Positions 12,704 to 23,706 of a DNA stretch of 64,000 bases are shown piece by piece. The notes beneath the pieces were generated by a model that saw only the letters and a program-made list of their open reading frames with translations, was not told the DNA's origin and ran no database searches. Made by a program: the position numbers and the translations under genes. Position 1 is the stretch's first letter. Each line of letters opens with the position of its first letter. The DNA is from Gautieria morchelliformis (lineage: Eukaryota > Basidiomycota > Agaricomycetes > Gomphales > Gomphaceae): the NCBI GenBank assembly GCA_015179125.1, contig WHVA01000289.1, forward strand, positions 62,001 through 126,000, written 5' to 3'.

Positions 12704-13897
12704 CATCAGCAAAACGACGCGGACGTGATGTAGGTAGGAGAGTTTGAAAGTCGGAGTCTCAACCTTCAAGACGATCCCAGTCAGTGGCATATCCTTGATT
12801 TCCCTGCTACGCTAGGGGTTTTCGGACCCATTTTTATTAATACCGTAACCCTGTAGTGGCGCTTTTGCACCAGTCCCCGATTCTGATTTCTGAAAGCAAT
12901 AAATACAATAAATACAAATCCATGAAAAAAATGAAAAAATATCATGTTCAATATGCAATTGGTTATTAGTCATAATCATAGGACATGGGCATGCCAACGT
13001 CGTAGTCAAAGTGTGGCATTGTACAAAAAGTCAAAGAGTCCTAGAGAATCAAGAATCGGTACAATTCAAGTGCGGTGTAGGTAGTTGAAACCCGGCGGTC
13101 CGGAGTTGAATCCGGCATGGCACATGAATGTTATGTACTGGTATGATTGGCAAGGAGGGCAGTCACTGAACAGTTACAGCACGGCACAAAACAAGAACGG
13201 GGCACACGATAGAGGAAGTCAGCGAACAAGGACTATTAGGTGGCAAGAAGACGGATAAAATGTACCTTACACCGCGAGAGGCGAACAACAGATATGAAAA
13301 AAAAAAGAGACATGATACAGGTTGTCAGCGAATAAGGATAGGAAGGAAAGGTGTGGAATAAGACATACCTCGAGGATCGATGAAAAGGAGAGACGTGAAC
13401 GGGGCAAGGATAACATCTATATAGCACATATAAAAAGAAGTCAGCCAAGGAAAAAGGAAATTGATCGCAATATAGAAACGCTACTATCATACAATAAGAT
13501 TGCTGGAAACAGGAAACAGATCAGGATAATAAATCCGAATGCAGGGAAAAGGATAAGACGTGCAAAAGAGAAAAAGATCAGAGAGGATTAAAATCATGAA
13601 CACTCCCTCCGGTATTAATCGTAAGATCTACCCGAATCTAGCCGACTCGGATCCGTTCGCGCTTGCCCTTCCATTAATCGCTCGTTCACGCCCCACCCAC
13701 CTCAAGGCAGCAAGTCCTCTGTGGCGCACACACCCCCGCTCCCTTTAAGACTTGCTCACTTGCAGCGTCAAGTGAAAAAAAACCCTGCAAGAACTTCCCC
13801 CGGGGATCGACATGCATTCGATTCTCTTATGACTTTATGCTTACTCTGCTCACGGCTCTGAGTCAGTAACCCGCACCGGCGTCAAAATCATCAGCCT
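12704..13897. other. Non-coding stretch, no gene recognised
   Basis: Purine-rich on the + strand around 13200-13600, then C-rich. Only short frames without recognisable domains. No RNA gene recognised. Confidence 0.4.
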
Positions 13898-14012
13898 GGT
13901 CGCTTCCATTGTCAATGAAAGTCGTTGGTGCGAGCAGACGACTGTTGGTGTGTCTACCAATGACACACCAACATTCTTCTGCTCGCACCAACGACTTTTC
14001 AATGGAGCGACC
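13898..14012. repeat. Long imperfect hairpin A
   Basis: Arms 13898-13954 and 13962-14012 pair with a 7-nt loop. The left arm has about six extra bases near TTGTCAATG, making a bulge, and there are a few mismatches near the loop. Outer ends are GGTCGC/GCGACC. Confidence 0.95.
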
Positions 14013-14042
14013 CTTGACTATGTTACGCCTCAGCTCCTTGGG

Positions 14043-14130
14043 GGTCGCCGGTCTGATCATCGCGAGGATGGGGTTAGAATGACGCCATTCCACCCCCATC
14101 CTCCCCGCGCCCCCCTGCCCGCCAGCGACC
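14043..14130. repeat. Imperfect hairpin B
   Basis: Inner stem 14064-14081 with 14085-14103 (two mismatches, tiny loop). Outer ends 14043-14048 GGTCGC pair with 14125-14130 GCGACC across a looser middle. The outer hexamer is the same as in hairpin A. Confidence 0.8.
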
Positions 14131-14155
14131 TAACGGCCGTTGGACCGACCGTGAT

Positions 14156-14227
14156 TGGAAGGGGGGTGTGCTGATTGGAAGACGCACCTGACGCGGTGCG
14201 TCTTCCAATCGGTACACCCCCCTTCCA
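14156..14227. repeat. Hairpin C, 33-bp arms, 6-nt loop
   Basis: Arms 14156-14188 and 14195-14227. The only two mismatches would be G-U wobbles in RNA. Confidence 0.97.
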
Positions 14228-14228
14228 G

Positions 14229-14253
14229 GCTTGACTTCAACTTGAAGTCAAGC
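14229..14253. repeat. Palindrome D, 12-bp arms, 1-nt centre
   Basis: 14229-14240 is the exact reverse complement of 14242-14253. It abuts hairpins C and E with no spacer. Confidence 0.97.
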
Positions 14254-14331
14254 GTTTTTCCTTGAGCGCCTGATCGGAATTGAGGCTGACGGTGTCAGCC
14301 TCAATTCCCATCAGGCGCTTAAGGAAAAACG
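14253..14331. repeat. Hairpin E, 38-bp arms, 3-nt loop
   Basis: Arms 14253-14290 and 14294-14331. One wobble-type and one true mismatch. Confidence 0.97.
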
Positions 14332-14458
14332 ACTGTTACCAATATCAGCCTGCTTCTGCCGACCTCGCCCGCATTCCTTCAGCCTTGGAATCAAATCTTC
14401 GAGGTCCCAGACCCGCCTTGCCTAGGCACCATTTCTGAGTCCTATTCGTCCATTTCAT

Positions 14459-14487
14459 CGAAGCTGTCAGAAATTCTGACAGTTTCG
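14459..14487. repeat. Palindrome F, 14-bp arms
   Basis: Arms 14459-14472 and 14474-14487 around one central base, with one G-U type mismatch. Confidence 0.95.
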
Positions 14488-15686
14488 ACGACATGAACGA
14501 CAAGGATCCAGAGGATCCATTCCTACCCTATGAAGGACAATCGCCTCCGCATCCCAATCCCGGCCCGACCGTCCAAAGACAGTCCGCGCGCTGTCAGTGC
14601 CGTCTATATTGCGCCCTCCTCCGCCCACCGCAGGCTTCTTGTGCACGACTCGTGTCTCTCCCTCCATCCCTCTATCGCCGACGTATGTCGTCATCCAACA
14701 GATGAATCCGCCAAGTTCAGCGGCTCCATGTGTTGCACCATTTCCCCTCTTAGTTCTCCCCGATTCGCTGCTTCCTGGTTCCTTCTAATACGCCCCGCGA
14801 GGTTTAGCGTTCCCAGCACCTTCGCAGATGTCCCCCCGGATCGAACTTGTTGCCTCCCGTTTCTCTCAGTCTTGGCTGCACCCGGTTTCTTTCCGGTATT
14901 CCCCCCTTTTTTAAGCCTACTCTGCTACTCCCTGCATGCTTTCCGTCCATTCACTAACCAGGCTGCTAAACCCCTTAGTATTCTCTGCTGCCACTGTCTT
15001 GATACCACTCCATCCTGGTGGTTCGCCTCCATTCCCAGTCCTAGAAACAATACAAGGTAAGGTAGAGGTTCCCATCTCGCCCTACCCCAATTGGTCGTAT
15101 ATCCGACTCTTTCCCAGACTGAAATGACGCAGGCACGTCTTGGAAGAGGGTCACGTATTCCATTGATAAGGCCAGCGAATGATTTAGCGAGCTAGCTAAG
15201 TACATGATCAAGCGGAAGCAACGGTTTCTTGCGCGCTGTTTTATCTAGTTGGAGCGATATCTTTTTTGGCCCGTGTCGAGTCGGAATCACTCCTGCTTCC
15301 AGGCTCAGTCTCTCTTGGCCAAAGAATTCCCTCTCAGTACGGATCGGCTCGACTCATGGGCTGGAGCCTTGCGTGCTGATGCTGCGACTCGAAGTGCTGG
15401 AAGTGAACGGGTCCAGTAAGGGGCAGTGAGAGTTCTGGTATACAAAGCGAGACGCGTCTCGTCTTCCTCGTCTTAGAAGAAAAGTAAGACACAATTGCCA
15501 AGGCGTAAGTGACCTCGAAACTACGATATACAAGTGGACCTTGAAGCTTTGAAATTGAAGCCTCATCAAATCTTCATCCTTTTACTCCACCTCTCTTCGA
15601 GTATACACTTTCAACCCCCCCACACGTTTCATCACTGCCTCCCCTCATATTCTAGTCAAATGTTTACGTGAAATGACCTACTGCGA
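14488..15686. other. CT-rich stretch, no gene recognised
   Basis: Pyrimidine-rich + strand. Frames beginning MNDKDPEDPF (14493) and MKDNRLRIPI (14530) overlap in different phases and show no known domain. The first could be an exon of an unrecognised gene, but no continuation was found. The right end contains the 3' flank of STI1. Confidence 0.35.
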
Positions 15687-18093
15687 TCAACGGGTCTTGA
15701 TGATGCCTGCGGCGATCAGTTTCTGGATCTTGCTGCGAATAATTGGATTCTTCATGTGATCCTGGAGTGCACCGGGCTCTTGTTGCGCCTGCTGGAGAAT
15801 CTGGGAACAAATCAAAAAATGGTCAGATGGGCTCGGCCAGTCAGTGCTGCAGGAAATCTTACTTGCTGCATGACAGGATCGCCCATTATTCCCTATTAGG
15901 AACACGGACCAGAGTGAACAATGGTCCTGTGAGGCAGCAACAAATACGTACCGCGATCTCGGGATCACGCATGGCGCGCTGCAGTGTCTCCTCCTCGCTC
16001 TCACCTGCGCGTTGCGTATACAGGGCCATCGTCACCTTCTGGGTCTGCTCGTCGATCTCCCGCTTATGTTTACCCTCCTCATCCGCGTCTTGGGCCTAGT
16101 TGGGATGGTGAGACATGTCCCTCGTCTACTTGTTGAAGGCATACCTCCTGCACAGCCTGCATGGCTTTGGTGTACTCCTTCATTGCGAATAGAATATGGC
16201 TCTTCCGGAGATAGCCTTTGACTACATAACACGATTATACTCCATCGTATCCACTCAGGCAAACGTGACTTACCAAACTTGGGATCGACCTTGATTGCCT
16301 GCTCTGCATCCTTCAGTGCCTCAGGGAATGCCACGAGCTTCGTGTACGCGTTAGCGCGGTTGTTGTACCCGCGCGGATCAGACGGATCGCGCTTGATGGA
16401 CTCCGTGTATGATTTCACGGCGCCCGCAAAGTCACCATTCTGTACGCATATGAATTAGCAGGCAGCATTGGAGCAAATAGGAAGCGTGTCAGACCTTAAA
16501 CAAAGCGTTGCCTTCTTCTCGCGCTACGGCTGATAATTCGGGGTTAATGTAGGCCTTCTTATCAGCGTCAGCCTTCTGCTTCTCCAGCTACCACATACAA
16601 TATGAGCCTACGAAATTTTATCAGGAATCAGGGGGCAGCCGTACCTCCTTCAATTTGTTCAAAATGTCCGCCGTGCGATGCTCAATCAGACTCTTCTCAT
16701 ACCACTTGATCGCGTTGGCTAGGTCATTCTTCTTCGCGTATGCCGTACCGATACGTCCTAGAGCTTTGGCAACAAGCTTGTAATCAGCACGTATCTAGTC
16801 AAAACTATGAGTTAGCAGGAATGCATATTGTCAAACAAAACTCACCGAGCGCCCCTCCTCCACCGCCTTCTCCGCCGTTTCGATCGACTTATCATACTGT
16901 GCTTGCTCCATATAGACAGCTATATATAACGAACTTGTATATCTGGAGATAAATGACATAAACTTGGCACGGACCTGACAAGTTGGTCAGGAATGTGATA
17001 TCCTTCGGCCAGATCTCCCAGGCTCTCTCGAAGCTCTTAGCCGCCACCTCAAAGTCCCGCTTCTTGTAAGCCTCACTTCCTTTCTGTTTCTCCACTTCTG
17101 CCTCTTTCTTCGCTTTCGCCTCTTCATCATCATCGTTTTCGGGCTCTGGGTCTGCCATCTTGACGTCCTCGGCAGCATTGGATTTTGGAGCAGATGCGGA
17201 TGTTCTGGGCGGGGAGGTGGGAGGTGTGGGGGGTCGTTGGGACATCCCAGGGGGGAGCTCGTCGGACCCTTCTTCACGCCCGAAACCTTGCATATCAATT
17301 CCGAGAAGCACACCCATAACCGTGATCATGCGGGGATCTTGCAGCGCAGTGTCTGCCAGGCGCGGGTTCTGCTGAATTTGGCGCAGCTGGCGGTGTAATG
17401 GGCCACGTAAATCTCGCGTCGGAAAGGAAGTATACACTATCGTACCTTTTGGGTAAACGCGGGATCGGCCAGGAAGGATGCTGTTTTGGGGTTTGCCGCA
17501 AGTTTCGCCCACAAGCCAGGGTCGTTGAACATATTTCCAAGGCCAAGACCCGCGCCGCCTGGACCTGACTCCATATCTGCAGAAGAATCAGCACCCGATA
17601 TGAGTAAAAGATTGGGTCGACGGTCATACCCTTGGCCTCTTTTACTGACTGCAAGCCCTTCCGTAAGGCATCTGAGTCTTCGACCTTGAGACCCTCTTCA
17701 TAGGCTGCAATAGCATCATCCCATTTGCATGCTCCATGTAGAGCAGCACCTTTCCTCACATAACCTTTGGACCACTTAGGGTTGATGCGTATTGTCTGAA
17801 GCCAATCAGCTGTCGCAATCGTGCACTCGATGGTAAGAAGAGCTACTGACCTCTTCTGCATCTGCTAGCGCCTCTGTCCATTCACGTTTCCCTGCCCGTG
17901 CCCCACTACGGTTGGACCACAGGACATGGTTGCCCGGCTCTAATTTGATCGCCTGACTGAACAAGTCGATGGCAGCGTCATACTCTTTGGCCTGAAAAGC
18001 CTTGTTTCCTTGGGCTTTTAGTTCATTTGCCTGAAATCGAGCTCAGTGTTAACAATCAGAGGACACAGAACACGAACTACTTACGTCGGCCAT
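15687..18093 (-). CDS. STI1: Hsp70/Hsp90 co-chaperone Sti1 (Hop)
   Basis: Adaptor that binds the C-terminal EEVD tails of Hsp70 and Hsp90 through TPR domains and passes clients between them in the cytosol. Start at 18093: MAD, intron, then ANELKAQGNKAFQAKEYDAA (TPR1). TPR1 continues NPKWSKGYVRKGAALHG and is followed by the first DP domain (GLGNMFNDPGLWAKLAANP..., NPRLADTALQDPRMI). An acidic linker (MADPEPENDDDEEAKAKKEA) leads into TPR2A (GSEAYKKRDFEVAAKSFERA), TPR2B (REEGNALFKNGDFAGAVKSY, GYNNRANAYTKL) and the second DP domain (DPEIAEIMGDPVMQQILQQA). It ends IAAGIIKTR, stop 15687-15689. About nine short introns; all domains are intact and in the usual order. A heat-shock element lies upstream at 18171-18198, fitting heat-inducible expression. 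Confidence 0.96.
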
Positions 18094-18170
18094 TGTTTAA
18101 AACGCAAGTAGAAGGATCTATATGAGCCTAGGGGATTGCTTACGTGATATTGATAGTTTGGACGCTTTTC

Positions 18171-18198
18171 GAAAATTCTTGAGCTTTCCAGATTTTTC
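18171..18198 (-). promoter_or_regulatory. Heat-shock element upstream of STI1
   Basis: Regularly phased 5-bp units read on the + strand: GAA 18171, TTC 18176, GAG 18181, TTC 18186, GAT 18191, TTC 18196, each separated by two bases. Four units are exact and two are one-off. It lies 78-105 bp before the STI1 ATG. Hsf1 binds alternating nGAAn units, and STI1 is a classic Hsf1 target in fungi. Confidence 0.75.
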
Positions 18199-18357
18199 CT
18201 TTTTAGGAGTAAAGAACGCGATGCATTGCAGAATAAGATTGCATAATATTCACAGGTATATATCTAGTTTTATAGTGATTCGACGATAACGTCCTGTTTA
18301 TGCTTGACGCATAGGCTCTGTCCTCACTTGTGGCGAGCCAGTATACCAACTTCCTCG

Positions 18358-19120
18358 CTAACCACATTGTGAGAGCACGAAAATAGGGAACTGTGTAGTA
18401 GATGCGCACCCAGCTGCCTGCGTCTTCGGCGGCGCTCACCCAAATCCAGGTAGCGAACACTGTGAACAAACAGAGCGAGAACTCTGCCCAGCCCAATCCT
18501 TCGACGGTCAAAGATTGCCGACATCTGCTCTTTGATGAGAACATCCTATGAAGTACACCTATGAGAGTACAATACCGTGAAATCGGGGGTAAGCCGTCAC
18601 AGATGCCCCCGGTACGTGTACTGTGAATTAGTCCAGCAGCTATACCCTGTGGTCCGGATGCTGAAGTAAGTCCAACTTGTTCTACGGATGTGTAGAATAT
18701 TTACCCATAGTAAAGACGTGAGACAGAGCCACCATAAGGATGTCGCGACGCTAGCCAGGAAATGGAGTGCCTGAGATATAATCCAATACGCGTACATTAT
18801 CCCAAAAAATATTGTCCACACGGAAACGACTGTAGAGGACAGGCTTTCATTAGCCACTCGCATATCCGTGCTCGTGCCATGCCCCACGGAGCCTTTGCTG
18901 GAGGGATCTTACCCAGTGTGTATATTAATCTGGTGCGCTCCTGTCAGTAGGTGATATGCGTGAGACCATAATAAGCAATATCCTACAAATCATGGAACTT
19001 TTGACTTTCAAATGTCTGAGAGTCATTACCCTTTGAGAGGAGGAAAGCGGTGAGTGAGAGCTCCGCGATCGCAGTAAGTGCAATAACAGTGAAGAGGCTT
19101 TGGTGAAGAATGGCGGACAT
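18358..19120 (-). CDS. MARVEL-like four-helix membrane protein
   Basis: Small Agaricomycete membrane protein of MARVEL-like type, exact function unknown. Exons joined by eye: MSAILHQSLFTVIALTAIAE (helix 1, start 19120), a short exon ERTRLIYTL, then VSVWTIFFGIMYAYWIISQA and HFLASVATSLWWLCLTSLLW (helices 2 and 3). Next comes GIAAGLIHSTRTGG with ICDGLPPISR spliced to CRQSLTVEGLGWAEFSLCLF (helix 4). The junction ISR-CRQSL restores the conserved CRQSLTVEALGW-type motif, using an intron that ends in AGAGCAG. The last exon probably gives FPIFVLSQCG and stops at 18358-18360; if that intron is not used, the frame runs to about 18203. Four hydrophobic segments and family-like sequence support the call. 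Confidence 0.62.
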
Positions 19121-21076
19121 CTTGGATACAGACGTCAAGTTGAAACCGCTGACGGTCAAGAGGGTGTTGTGTAAGGATAAAGAGACGGTGAGGGATTAAA
19201 TGTGGATGTCAGAGGCAGTGGTTTCAAGACAAACACTGGCCTTCCGACGACCACCTGGCGACCATGCTGTAGAAGCAAGGCAGCGGCGAGCGATTCGCGA
19301 TACCGGAGGCTCTCGAGAAGCGAGAATGGAATCAACTCAAACACGTTTGCCGTGTATCGCCCTATCAATTTATCCAAAGCCTCACGGCTTTTGCGCACGT
19401 CTATATGTGACATTAGTATTCTTTTAACGCTCAGAACGTAGCTTCTACTAATGCAATGGACGCCGCGGAACCAGATATGATGATGTCACGCCTCTTCCGT
19501 AGCCAAGTCTTCGGAATCAACGTGTTCCATGCGCTGGATTGCGATTGAAGTCCCAGCGGAAATGGAAGGGCGATACAATGTATATAGTTACAATGACCCA
19601 TGGGCGATCACTTCGTCACTGGTTGCAGACGCTCTTCCAGTCATACAGCTTCCTTGACGGCCCGGGCAGACTTTCAAAGCGGGACCACCTGAAAGATTAA
19701 GGTTAATTGAACTACTTAGGGTATGGAAAAGGGGACAATATTGCGACGAACCTCTTATTCCATTTGTGTTGTGGTGTCCCACTAGCATCAAGGTTAGTTC
19801 CAAGCTTCGTTCCGAGCTTTGTCGTCTCGTCTTGGCTGATAGTTAGATAGGGTGCTGGGTTGCGCCGGCTCCATACCACTACGAATCATGTTACATATGT
19901 GATATGTTTTCAGTTGAATTTTAACTATACCTTCTGGCCCAGTGGCAACTCTGGCCAGCCCATACCATACCGCAGCAGTAACTATACCACCGACACAGAT
20001 ATATCTGTAATATACTGTGAGTACTACTCGTATGCACAAGACGCGACAGTATCTTACAGGGGAATTGCCTAGTGTTTTCGTCGAAACAATCAGTTTTGCG
20101 TGCCCTTCCACCCTCTGGAAAGCTTGTGCGAAATCAGTCAATGCTCACCTCAATGGCAAACCAGCGGTTCTTCAAGTACGGGAGGTTCAGTCTGGGTTGG
20201 GGGAACATGTTAGTGGCAATGATGTCTTACCTCTACTAAACCGGCATTATACAGGGGCTCTGTCTCCTCAACGAATACCCGCAAGTCACAGGACTACGCT
20301 GATGGTTCTGAGCCCTACAGTATACGATTAGATGATATTGCTGAACCCGGATGTCTCTGCTCCGATCGTTGGACCTCGGGGATATACGTCCACAACTTAA
20401 CCACGACTCAACCTTGCCTGGTTCCAAATATGGATAAGTCTTCTGTATCGGCCATGTCTCGAGTCCGCGAGACCACAGACGACTCTGCATCATTGTCGTG
20501 AATTAATCGCTGCCAACCGACAGCGAATGGGCATCAGTGACCCAACACTGCAACAGTCTTGCGTTACGACCACCAAACTCCTATTGTGCTGTGCCAAGTC
20601 CCACAACTTTAATCTGAGCAAGGGACATCCTAGTACTATTAATGGGGTGAGCGGAAGAGTGGACAATGGCATAGCAAGTTGCCAATTTCCTGTTCACGAA
20701 TCTGTGTCATTGACAAGTCCTTTAAACAGACCTAACCTGAAGCTTGAAGCCTGGGTGAGGTGAGTATGTGAAAAAGTATCATTATCCGGGGAGTGCGCAT
20801 ATATATTAGCATAGAAGTAAGGCACTCACCTTCATCTTCCACGATACTGATTTGAGAAGAGCAGCGACAAGTGGAACCTCAGGCAGGGACCATTGGGTTA
20901 CTCATTCAGAAAACTGCAACGGAGACTAGTCCTAACTGCGGAACCTGACGAAAGTTAATCTGCGGCAATAGAAACGCGTTGAATTCAGGCAGAGATGACA
21001 TCCGAGGCTGCAGGCACATGATGCTGGTACAACAAATAGAGAAACGAGGACTGCCGTGGATAGTGAACTTGAAACA
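19121..21076. other. About 2 kb without a recognised gene
   Basis: Contains short frames on both strands, for example minus 19156-19413 and 19794-20141, plus 20527-20763. None shows a family signature, and no consistent exon chain could be joined. An undetected gene made of small exons is possible here. Confidence 0.35.
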
Positions 21077-22809
21077 CTATACCATGTCCCCATCGGTGCT
21101 CCGCTTGTCTGCTGTAATATCCAACACTGCTGTAATATCCAACACTGCTGTAATATCTAACACTGCTGTAATATCCAACATGTTGCCGCCAGAGACCACC
21201 CCCATGTCCAAGGCTTCATTGCGGTCATTGGATGATGCCTGTATAACTGAGTTACGTCTTCTGCGCCAGAATATCAAAGAGTTGAGAATGACTGGGTTGG
21301 ACCTTCTCCGCCAGACTATAAAGCAGTCGAGAAATGCCTGTGATTGAAGCTCAAATCGCCGATGGAATGTAAGGGCCTTGCCTATAGGAATATAGGGCCT
21401 ACCTTGTTTGCGCCAAAGACAACAAAAGCAACGAGTGGAGCTAGGGTCGATCGAGCACATGAATACACGGAAGATCGCCATAGCGAGACGAAGATGAAAA
21501 GAAACGCACTTGCAGCTTGTAGCAAGTCAACCCACGGAGGAATATAAAGGTTGGATATGTTAAGGGCTTCCCAATACATACCGCCACTGGCCCATTTGGC
21601 TAGGACGAGACCGTATGCTCTGTGGAGTGAGATAAGAACGGTGGCGCGGATATCCAAGCAAACAGTAAGATCAAGCGTCAAGACCATCGACAACTTGGAG
21701 AGAACGTGAACATACACTGCCACCGCAGCGCGATACACGCAAAATATAACGACCCGCAGGACGACGGACAGTGACATTCCCAGTGCTTTCTCTCCAGCTC
21801 GTTCGAAAAACCGCCAATGGCGGTACATCATAGGGATTATGCACACTTTGAACATAATTAGCCAAGGCTTCGCATTGCGTATAGCTAGGGTGCATCACCT
21901 ACCATCGAGGATGAAGGTAACAGTCAAGATGGTGAGCCTCACACCGTACTGAGTGAAAAGCTTGGACGGAGTCAGTTTAGTTTGCACAATCTATGAAGAT
22001 ATGTTGTATCCTCAAAATGTCACTCCCGCCTAACACACAATAAAAATTATTTTGCGGGCTAAACCGTCTGGAGGTAAAGGATTTCCTGGTCTGGCGGTCG
22101 GGGTGATAAATTAATATGAGATATACGAATATAAGCAATAAGGCCTTACAACAGCACTGAGAGCCGGCAAAGAGAAAGCTAGGAGGAACGCGTAAGGTAG
22201 CGCGAGGAGCTGTTATGCATAATAACATAATAAACGAGAATGATCACATGTGATGGGTAAGGAGAGGTACCGCAGCTCTTGCCCATAGATTTTTCCTGTG
22301 TCCATGACGTCCATGAATGGCACCTCTGAAATAAAACCAAACCTATATAGTTATTGATTGTGTACCCACCATGACATCCACGAACTGCTACCTCAACGAT
22401 CAACGCACATACGGAGGCGTCGGTCATCACCTGCGCTCCAGTAATAAGTGCTGCTTGGACCAAGCACTCCTGATGAGAATGAATGAATGGAAGAAATAGG
22501 CCTATTTCCGGGAGGACCGGGCCCAAACGATACAGTCTGTCGTAGTCCTTGATGAAGTGTGGTGGCAATACGATAAGGTTTGACTTACCCGATAGAGAAA
22601 GCGATACTGGAGAGTATCCAAGTAAAACAAAAGTTAAGAAGTGTTAGATTCCGTTGCAGCCCTTTGGAAAAAATAGAGAAAAGCAGGAAGATTGGAAGTC
22701 CAATGTGACCACCAAGTATCTGCATGGTCAAGAATGTTCCTTGAAACACCCTCCCCTCTACGGGACACACAGAGTAATCAGACGAGGATGCACAGAGGAG
22801 GGAAATCAA
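21077..22809 (-). CDS. Predicted seven-helix membrane protein
   Basis: Multi-exon minus-strand gene for a polytopic membrane protein of a basidiomycete family of unknown function. Pieces in order: MQILGGHIGLPIFLLFSIFS with NLTLLNFCFTWILSSIAF; an exon starting LLPPHFIKDYDRLYRLGP and containing QECLVQAALITGAQVMTDAS; LLALPYAFLLAFSLPALSAV; RLTILTVTFILDG; YRHWRFFERAGEKALGMSLS with VVLRVVIFCVYRAAVAVY; IPPWVDLLQAA; and TLAPLVAFVVFGANK. The cytosolic tail is basic (FIVWRRRSNPVILN, FWRRRRNSVI). It ends with four copies of the hexapeptide LDITAV, encoded by an 18-bp tandem repeat (about 21111-21182). The pattern (seven hydrophobic blocks, basic tail) is receptor-like, but no ligand class is implied. 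The start codon is uncertain (22809 or 22725), and several splice sites were not fixed. Confidence 0.5.
21111..21182 (-). repeat. 18-bp tandem repeat, four copies
   Basis: Four near-identical 18-bp units (core GCTGTAATATCCAACACT on the + strand) encode the C-terminal LDITAV repeats of the seven-helix protein. Confidence 0.9.
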
Positions 22810-22958
22810 AGGGAATCACGCACTTTCACTTGGGCGATTCAGATCATTTAGGATGGCTGTGGCGTTCGGTGTGAGCTGGAGTTTCACGTCGGCAACAGTG
22901 AATCCATCAAAACGGCACAAAGCTATTTTCTCTGATACAGGGAAATGTCAGATTTTGC

Positions 22959-23372
22959 CTATTGGAACAATCGGAAGGCAACGTTACTATTCATATCCTG
23001 TTGGGCCCGTGCCAACAGGAGGTCATCTGGCCGATAGTCCGGGCATAGGTACTCAATCGCAATATCCTGGACCGCCTGATTTGAGCAGCAGCCATCAACG
23101 GAGACACATGGTTTCAACACGTCGTAATACGAATCTGGACACTTTACAGCTGGCTCGTACGTTGAGTGGAACATCCATGGTGAGAACAGTTCACATTTAA
23201 CACCATTGCCCCGTTTGGAAGGGGATCGGACAAAGGAACGAAACTTGCATTGACTGGGGATAAACATAGGTTTTCCGTACGTGTGAGAGCTGGAAATATC
23301 GAACTCACAATTTGAGCATGCGGCAGTAGAGACGAATAATAGTATGACAGTGATCGGGTGGAGCATCTTCAC
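22959..23372 (-). CDS. Small secreted cysteine-rich protein (hypothetical)
   Basis: 137-codon intronless frame. It begins MKMLHPITVILLFVSTAACS, a good secretion signal (basic start, hydrophobic core, small residues before the likely cleavage). The mature part has about eight cysteines, in contexts such as PSQCKF, VKCELF, VKCPDS, KPCVSVDGCCSN and EYLCPD. No known domain recognised. Small cysteine-rich secreted proteins are common in plant-associated fungi, but no role is implied by sequence. An intron or different C-terminus is possible. Confidence 0.42.
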   Translation of the reverse strand: MKMLHPITVILLFVSTAACSNCEFDISSSHTYGKPMFIPSQCKFRSFVRSPSKRGNGVKCELFSPWMFHSTYEPAVKCPDSYYDVLKPCVSVDGCCSNQAVQDIAIEYLCPDYRPDDLLLARAQQDMNSNVAFRLFQ

Positions 23373-23512
23373 GTCATGCGATGAGAGAAAGAAATTATAA
23401 GACAGGGAGGATTGAAACGTCGTTGCAACAGGAATATTGACTGCACGTTCTTTGTTTATATAATTATCAGAGCATTCCTAATATGGGGCTAAAACTCAAA
23501 CCCTCGCGTGCA

Positions 23513-23542
23513 GCAAAGTACAAGGCACTCCTTGTACTTTGC
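23513..23542. repeat. 13-bp perfect hairpin with 4-nt loop
   Basis: 23513-23525 is the exact reverse complement of 23530-23542. It lies in non-coding sequence 140 bp beyond the start of the secreted-protein frame. Confidence 0.95.
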
Positions 23543-23706
23543 AAGACAAGGTTTAGTATAATAAGGATGGCTGCTCACTATCGAATCAACAACCTATCGC
23601 ATCTTATCTTGTGAGCGTCTTCGACCTATAGAAACAGCTTTTTGTGCGGTGAACATGCAAGTCCCAATAAGCGCCCATACACTGTGTTCGATCGAGCAAA
23701 CTTCGG

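Noticed and set aside
13100..13125. GTTGAATCC with a short paired arm, possible tRNA T arm
   Set aside because: No matching A box, anticodon arm or acceptor stem.
14530..15060. 176-codon plus-strand frame
   Set aside because: Composition follows the CT-rich DNA (Ser, Pro, Leu, Phe), and no domain or splice partner was found.
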